From Paenibacillus radicis (ex Xue et al. 2023) (lineage in GTDB: Bacteria; Bacillota; Bacilli; Paenibacillales; NBRC-103111), in assembly GCF_024722015.1 (NCBI RefSeq), contig NZ_JANQBD010000007.1, positions 62,001 to 126,000 on the forward strand: DNA of 64,000 bases, read 5' to 3'. Position numbers and translations under genes: made by a program. Within the stretch, counting starts at the first letter, position 1. Every line of letters starts with the position of its first letter. Under the pieces are notes generated by a model. It was not told where the DNA came from. It searched no databases and worked only from the letters and a program-made list of their open reading frames with translations. Of the stretch, positions 62,230 to 64,000 are shown piece after piece.

Positions 62230-64000
62230 TTGGAAACCAGTGTGCAAACCGCATATAAGGAAGAAATGCAACGATTAGAAGAAACGTTCTCGGAAATTGA
62301 CCGACAGCTGACCGTGCTTAGAGACATTCCGCCCTACACAGGAACCGATCATACCGAACAGGTGCTTGATTCGATTCGTGAGACCCGACGCCACAATCTA
62401 GCAGTAGCACAAGTTGAACCTTACTTCGGCAGACTGGATTTTCATGAAACAGGTCAAAACGCGCCTTCCCCTCTTTACATCGGAAAGGTTGGCGTTGAGA
62501 AAGATCCCTCCCTTGAACTCATGGTTATTGATTGGCGCGCGCCTGTAGCTAGCTTATTCTACTCCTTTACAGGTGGCATGGCTCCTGTTGAATATGATTC
62601 CCCCGACGGTTTAGTTGAGGGGCTTGTTTATTTAAAACGAAATTTGGTTATCCGGAAGCAAATATTACAGCGTGTCGTTGACACGTTTAACCGGGACAGC
62701 GACAGTATGGCCGTCACTGATGAGTTCCTGTTATATCGCTTAGGCGAAAATAAGGACAACAAGCTGCGCGATATCGTATCCACGATACAATCTGAGCAGG
62801 ATGCTATTATCCGGGCGGTCAAGAACAGCGCCCTCATTATTCAAGGTGTAGCCGGAAGCGGTAAAACAACAGTGGCGCTGCATAGACTCGCCTTTTTGCT
62901 TTATCAATACCGGGATCAGGTTAAGGCTGAACGAATGATCATATTTGCGCCAAACCGAATGTTCCTTGATTATATTTCCGGTGTTCTACCTGAGCTTGGT
63001 GTCGGGCATATTCAACAAACAACCTTCTCCGATTGGGCGCTTGATCTGCTGGATCACGAAATGAAGCTCGCCGACCCGGCCGAAAGGCTTCGTTACTGGT
63101 TTCAAACCGGGAGCTCCCGCCCACTGATGGATGATCATGCACCAGGACGCTGGAAAGGCTCCATCAAGTTCATGCACTGGCTGAACGAGGCTCTAGTGCA
63201 ATATGAAGCTACGGCAGTTCCCAATTCGGACTTTAGCCCATGGGACGGAGCCAAGCTAAGCAAACAAACGATACGTCAATGGCATGATGTAGAAAATAAA
63301 CATGAACCGTTAATGAAGCGCCGTGAGCGAGTAATAGCGCGAATTAAACGTTGGATGGAAATGGAACTGGATAAAGTATGGGAAGCGCATGTGAAAAAAG
63401 AGTATAAAAAGAAAGGCTCCGCACGGCTCCGCGACTTTGGCAAGCTATGGACGGAGTATACGCCATTCAGCTTTTACAAGGAGCTGTTCAAAAGTAACGC
63501 CCGACCATCATTTCTATCCGAGCAGCTTCATGCAGAGCTCCCTCCTGAACTGATAGCTTCTACAGGGGTTTACTTGAAGAAGAAACTCGTCCAGCCTGAG
63601 GATATGGCTCCACTGCTTTACATTCGTTCCAAATTTCATGGCATCCATGGCGATCTAACCTTCGATCATACCGTTATTGATGAAGCTCAGGATTTCTCTC
63701 CTTTTCAAATTGCCTTGTTAAGCCAGCATACGAGGAATCAATCATTTACTATATTAGGCGACTTGTCCCAAGGCATTCACGATTATCAAGGAATTCGCGA
63801 TTGGTCGGAATTTACCGACCTTTTCGAGGATGGTAAAACCGCTTATTTCCAGTTAAACCGCAGCTACCGCTCAACGATGGAGATTATATACTTCGCCAAT
63901 GAAGTGCTGAAGAATGGCATTCAGGAGCCTGCCACCTTGGCAGTCCCGGTATTCCGCAGCGGCGACCCTGTTCAGCTTGTGCAGGTGAAAGAAACCGAGC
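62230..64000 (+). CDS. helD: HelD-like UvrD/Rep superfamily helicase (partial, runs off the window)
   Basis: RNA-polymerase-recycling-type HelD ATPase, about 590 residues visible with the 3' end beyond the window. The N-terminal helical hairpin (YKEEMQRLEETFSEIDRQL) is the part that in HelD enters the polymerase secondary channel. Family segment LELMVIDWRAPVASLFYSF follows. Walker A is GVAGSGKTTVALHRLAFLLY near residue 208. The Walker B box is TVIDEAQDFSPFQIALL, and LGDLSQGIHDYQGI and LNRSYRST match helicase motifs III-IV. The start is TTG, seven bases after GGAGGT. It is divergent from the two-component operon. Confidence 0.92.
   Translation, partial: METSVQTAYKEEMQRLEETFSEIDRQLTVLRDIPPYTGTDHTEQVLDSIRETRRHNLAVAQVEPYFGRLDFHETGQNAPSPLYIGKVGVEKDPSLELMVIDWRAPVASLFYSFTGGMAPVEYDSPDGLVEGLVYLKRNLVIRKQILQRVVDTFNRDSDSMAVTDEFLLYRLGENKDNKLRDIVSTIQSEQDAIIRAVKNSALIIQGVAGSGKTTVALHRLAFLLYQYRDQVKAERMIIFAPNRMFLDYISGVLPELGVGHIQQTTFSDWALDLLDHEMKLADPAERLRYWFQTGSSRPLMDDHAPGRWKGSIKFMHWLNEALVQYEATAVPNSDFSPWDGAKLSKQTIRQWHDVENKHEPLMKRRERVIARIKRWMEMELDKVWEAHVKKEYKKKGSARLRDFGKLWTEYTPFSFYKELFKSNARPSFLSEQLHAELPPELIASTGVYLKKKLVQPEDMAPLLYIRSKFHGIHGDLTFDHTVIDEAQDFSPFQIALLSQHTRNQSFTILGDLSQGIHDYQGIRDWSEFTDLFEDGKTAYFQLNRSYRSTMEIIYFANEVLKNGIQEPATLAVPVFRSGDPVQLVQVKETE

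Overview
The window looks like a chromosomal segment of a Gram-positive endospore-former of the Paenibacillus type. Evidence for this: a Spo0E-like phosphatase, a YtaF-like sporulation membrane protein, a flotillin/NfeD pair, a YpdA-type (bacillithiol-linked) reductase, a T-box leader, lipoprotein signal peptides, copper-amine-oxidase-N-domain proteins and a giant exported protein with C-terminal SLH repeats. Shine-Dalgarno sequences are strong, and TTG/GTG starts are frequent. No rRNA, tRNA, prophage or CRISPR was seen.

Layout. 0-6 kb: uridine kinase, a two-gene 2-oxoacid:ferredoxin oxidoreductase made of fused subunits, and a Nudix hydrolase. 6-11.6 kb: a tripartite tricarboxylate transporter (tctC-tctB-tctA) with its CitA/CitB-type two-component system. 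11.8-17.8 kb: flotillin and NfeD, a phosphodiester-glycosidase-like protein, a small methyltransferase, a YpdA-like flavoprotein and an orphan ABC ATPase. 17.8-22.5 kb: a 7-bp degenerate minisatellite and two tandem secreted paralogues. 22.4-28.6 kb: small sporulation-type genes, an M20 hydrolase, trpS, and a second UMP-kinase-like gene followed by an MFS exporter. 28.6-38 kb: a sulfur-acquisition block on the minus strand, with sulfate ABC transporter, alpha/beta hydrolase, YezD, FMN reductase, alkanesulfonate monooxygenase and sulfonate ABC components. It reads outward from one consensus sigma-A promoter near 38.0 kb. 38-39.7 kb: a decayed IS91-family transposase with structured repeats. 39.7-49.8 kb: a Zur-like regulator with a COG0523 zinc GTPase, topoisomerase III, an SDR, YtaF and an XRE-DUF1232 regulator. 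49.9-62 kb: a 2,717-residue SLH protein, then a two-component system co-transcribed with a propeller lipoprotein. 62.2 kb to the end: a HelD-like helicase that runs off the window.

The most interesting signal is upstream of trpS. A tryptophan T-box terminator is followed at once by a strong ribosome-binding site and a short ORF with three consecutive Trp codons. That ORF runs out of frame over the trpS start. This resembles the two-level (T-box plus Trp-codon leader peptide) control known for the Bacillus anti-TRAP operon, but here it sits on the synthetase gene. Just downstream, the UMP-kinase-like/MFS pair also has a leader ORF and an intrinsic terminator in front of it, which suggests ribosome-mediated attenuation. 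The interleaved inverted repeats beside the IS91 remnant and the short-palindrome array next to them are the main non-coding structures not explained by ordinary genes.
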